The notes under the pieces were generated by a model that was given only the letters and a program-made list of their open reading frames with translations, ran no database searches and was not told the origin of the DNA. A stretch of DNA of 20,768 nt from Perkinsus olseni (taxonomy: Eukaryota; Perkinsozoa; Perkinsida; Perkinsidae): assembly GCA_013115135.1 (NCBI GenBank), contig JABANP010000720.1, positions 1 to 20,768 of the forward strand, in the 5' to 3' direction. Positions 19,076 to 20,768 of the stretch are shown here, in pieces. Made by a program: the position numbers and the translations under genes. How positions within the stretch are numbered: position 1 is the stretch's first letter; each line of letters begins with the position of its first letter.

Positions 19076-19120
19076 TTTTGCGACCGTTGCAGAACCACGA
19101 ATTGCAAAAGTTGGAACACC
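19076..19120 (-). repeat. Right terminal inverted repeat
   Basis: Partner of 15239-15280. Read on the minus strand it begins G-GTGTTCC, which supplies a possible GT splice donor in phase with the hAT frame. Confidence 0.8.
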
Positions 19121-20714
19121 CCAATGTCCTCTCGCTCATCGAATGAGTCGATGCAGGCTAGGAACCCCTCCTTCGCTACGTCTAGCTGGGCGAAGTCCAA
19201 CGTCGATGACTGCAGCATCTTGGAGAAGTTGTTCGTCACCTGTAGCAGTAGATCAAGATGCACCAAGCACTCGATCGTGGTTCGCTTGAGCATGAAGGTG
19301 AGGAACCCTCCTGAGGTGAAGTCGCGCTCCTCTGCTAAGCGGTTGAGTGCCGAGGCTAATGGAGTGTAAATACGTAACACCCGACTCAGAGCTATTCCTT
19401 GAGACAACCATCTCGTACCGACGGGTCTGAGCAACTTGAGAGCCACAGCGCGAGGCTCGAACTCGTCGCCTTCGAGGTCACACTCACTCGAGTCCCCAGC
19501 ACCAGAGCTTGCCTCGCACTGTGCATCTTCCAAGGCCACAGATTTGGCGTTCGAGCGGCCGAAATGGTCGTATAGTGAGGCGCAAAAATCAAGGCAGGCG
19601 TTTATTCTCGGGCATAACTGCGAGGCCGCGGACTTGATACATAGAGCCAAGGCGTGCGCCCGGCAGTGACAATAAAGCACGCTCTCGGGGAAGTATGACC
19701 GAACACCACGGTTCACTCCTGAAAAATTGGCTCCACCATCGAACGACAAGGCAGTGACCCAGGATATGTCGATTGCACTCCTATCTAGTGACGAACTAAT
19801 GGCGTTGAAGATGGACTGACCATCTGTTTTCTTGACACGCTTGAGGTCTATCAAGGACTCTTTCGGCTCAGCCGTGTTGGGATCCAGATGGCGTACCATT
19901 ACACAGAGATAACTCCCCGTGACCCCTTTCACGGTGGACTCATCAGCGATCAAACAAACGCCATCTGCTCCGGTAGTTTGGATCGATGATGTTATGCGGT
20001 CTCTCATAACTTGACCGCATATCTCAAGCATCTCGACAGCCGTGAACTTACTAGCATAGTTAGCGTTGTGGGGCGCATTCTCCAAATAGCCACCCAAGGC
20101 AGCGCCAGGAGAGCTCCCTACTATGCGCACCAGTTTGTCATATATAGTAGTATGTGGTAATTCGAGTTTGTAACAGCAATATGCTAAGCGGCAGAGTTCT
20201 TCAAGTTGGCTCAGTTCCTGCTTGTATCTGTAAAGGAGTGAAGCGGGGAGCGAGTGACCTTGTATAACATTACTTGGATGAAGCTGAAGCCCATACTTGT
20301 TCCGAGATATTCCTGTCGATTCCTTCTTGGACTCTGTTTGCCTGTCCAGAAGCTACCATATTTGCCCTGTGCGTCTTAGACTCGTCATGTTTCTGGCATT
20401 TTTGCTGAGTTTATCACCTTTCGCAAGCATTGGGATAGTGCCCCATTTACCCTGCAAGCCCATGCGGACGCATGTTCTGCACCGGTAGGCAGTGACGTGC
20501 CTTGTACTTGATTCCTCAACGCGCTCTAACCACGGGAAGCGCTCAAAACTGCTCAAGTACTTCTTCGCTCTCTTCTGCGGGGGCTCTTGGATTCCCGCGG
20601 CAGGCTGCGATGCATCCTCGGCACGGTCAGGGCAAAGGTATCGCTGTCGTGTCCGAGAACTCAGAAGTGGGATTTCTGCACTTTTTGGGGAAAGAAGTCG
20701 GTGATCTTCGACAT
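19121..20714 (-). pseudogene. hAT transposase (DUF4371/ZMYM1-like), N-terminal and catalytic part
   Basis: A probable start is ATG 20714, giving MSKITDFFP, a beginning common in hAT proteins. That frame stops after 17 codons, and the rest lies in the frame open from 20727, so a frameshift is present. The main frame then runs to the insertion at 19121 with a single TAG at 20355-20353. Seen in order: a basic KKRAKKY-like patch, a TTF/BED-like finger around FPWLERVEE and YRCRTC, the DUF4371-type core (HNANYASKF), the first catalytic Asp in IADES, the second in SFDGGANFSG, the CHCRAHALAL motif, and TRWLSQ. The C-terminal dimerisation part is at 14454-15238, giving about 790 codons in all, normal for the family. 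It is a recently inactivated transposase rather than a working one. Confidence 0.9.
20353..20355 (-). other. In-frame TAG in hAT transposase
   Basis: The frame continues without another stop for about 410 codons beyond this TAG, to the insertion junction. No GT-AG intron covering it is obvious. A point nonsense mutation (for example from TGG, CAG or AAG) is the simplest reading. Confidence 0.8.
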
Positions 20715-20768
20715 TATAATCGGGCACCGGATGTGAAGTTTATTGAATAAACTGGAAGGAACTCTGGC

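Larger units (their letters stand above)
15239..19120. mobile_element. 3.9-kb element with terminal inverted repeats inserted in hAT gene
   Basis: The hAT frame ends exactly at both borders. The left end reads GGTGTTCCTAACTTTTGCA and the right end, reverse-complemented, GGTGTTCCAACTTTTGCA. Similarity extends over about 42 bp to a shared CGGTCGCAAAA. No target duplication longer than one base is seen. TTGCAA motifs recur near both ends, and a seven-unit 20-bp repeat lies at 18747-18886, typical of transposase-binding subterminal repeats. No interior frame shows a transposase, RT or integrase motif, so it is probably non-autonomous. Its superfamily is not recognised. Confidence 0.8.

Overview
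The window reads as nuclear DNA of a repeat-rich eukaryote, probably a unicellular one. One gene on the minus strand has seven short GT-AG introns (46 to 112 nt) that all keep frame. The other recognisable proteins belong to eukaryotic mobile elements: an LTR-retrotransposon pol of Ty3/Gypsy type and a hAT transposase of the DUF4371/ZMYM1-like kind. A TE-rich protist such as a perkinsid or another alveolate would fit, but the sequence alone does not identify the species.

Layout. (1) 1-8582 is a nested mobile-element cluster. A minus-strand pol gene (protease tail, RT, RNase H, H2C2 zinc finger, DDE integrase, C-terminal module) is cut inside RT by a 2,179-bp unclassified element (copy A, 3343-5521), flanked by a 3-bp duplication. 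A second copy in the opposite orientation (copy B, 6400-8582) truncates the protease end of pol. The two copies form a 5.2-kb inverted repeat with a pol fragment as its 878-bp centre. (2) 8583-10067 holds a degenerate tRNA-like/SINE-like segment and an 18-bp perfect palindrome, but no gene that can be supported. (3) 10068-11997 is an eight-exon minus-strand gene for a 462-aa protein of unknown function, probably the only ordinary cellular gene here. (4) 11998-13537 is intergenic, with a strong hairpin and a multi-stem candidate structured RNA at 13222-13347. (5) 13538-14116 encodes a stand-alone GIY-YIG nuclease-like protein. (6) 14454-20714 is a minus-strand hAT transposase gene, broken by a frameshift, one in-frame TAG and a 3,882-bp insertion (15239-19120). 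That insert has about 42-bp terminal inverted repeats, a subterminal array of seven 20-bp repeats, and an excess of short perfect palindromes with a single-base centre. It has no recognisable transposase and is probably non-autonomous.

The genes do not form a pathway; the theme is elements inserted in elements. The observations most worth following up are the palindrome-rich element whose inverted repeats carry in-frame splice sites inside the hAT gene, the inverted pair of unclassified 2.18-kb elements with a conserved 43-bp near-palindrome, and the structured-RNA candidate.
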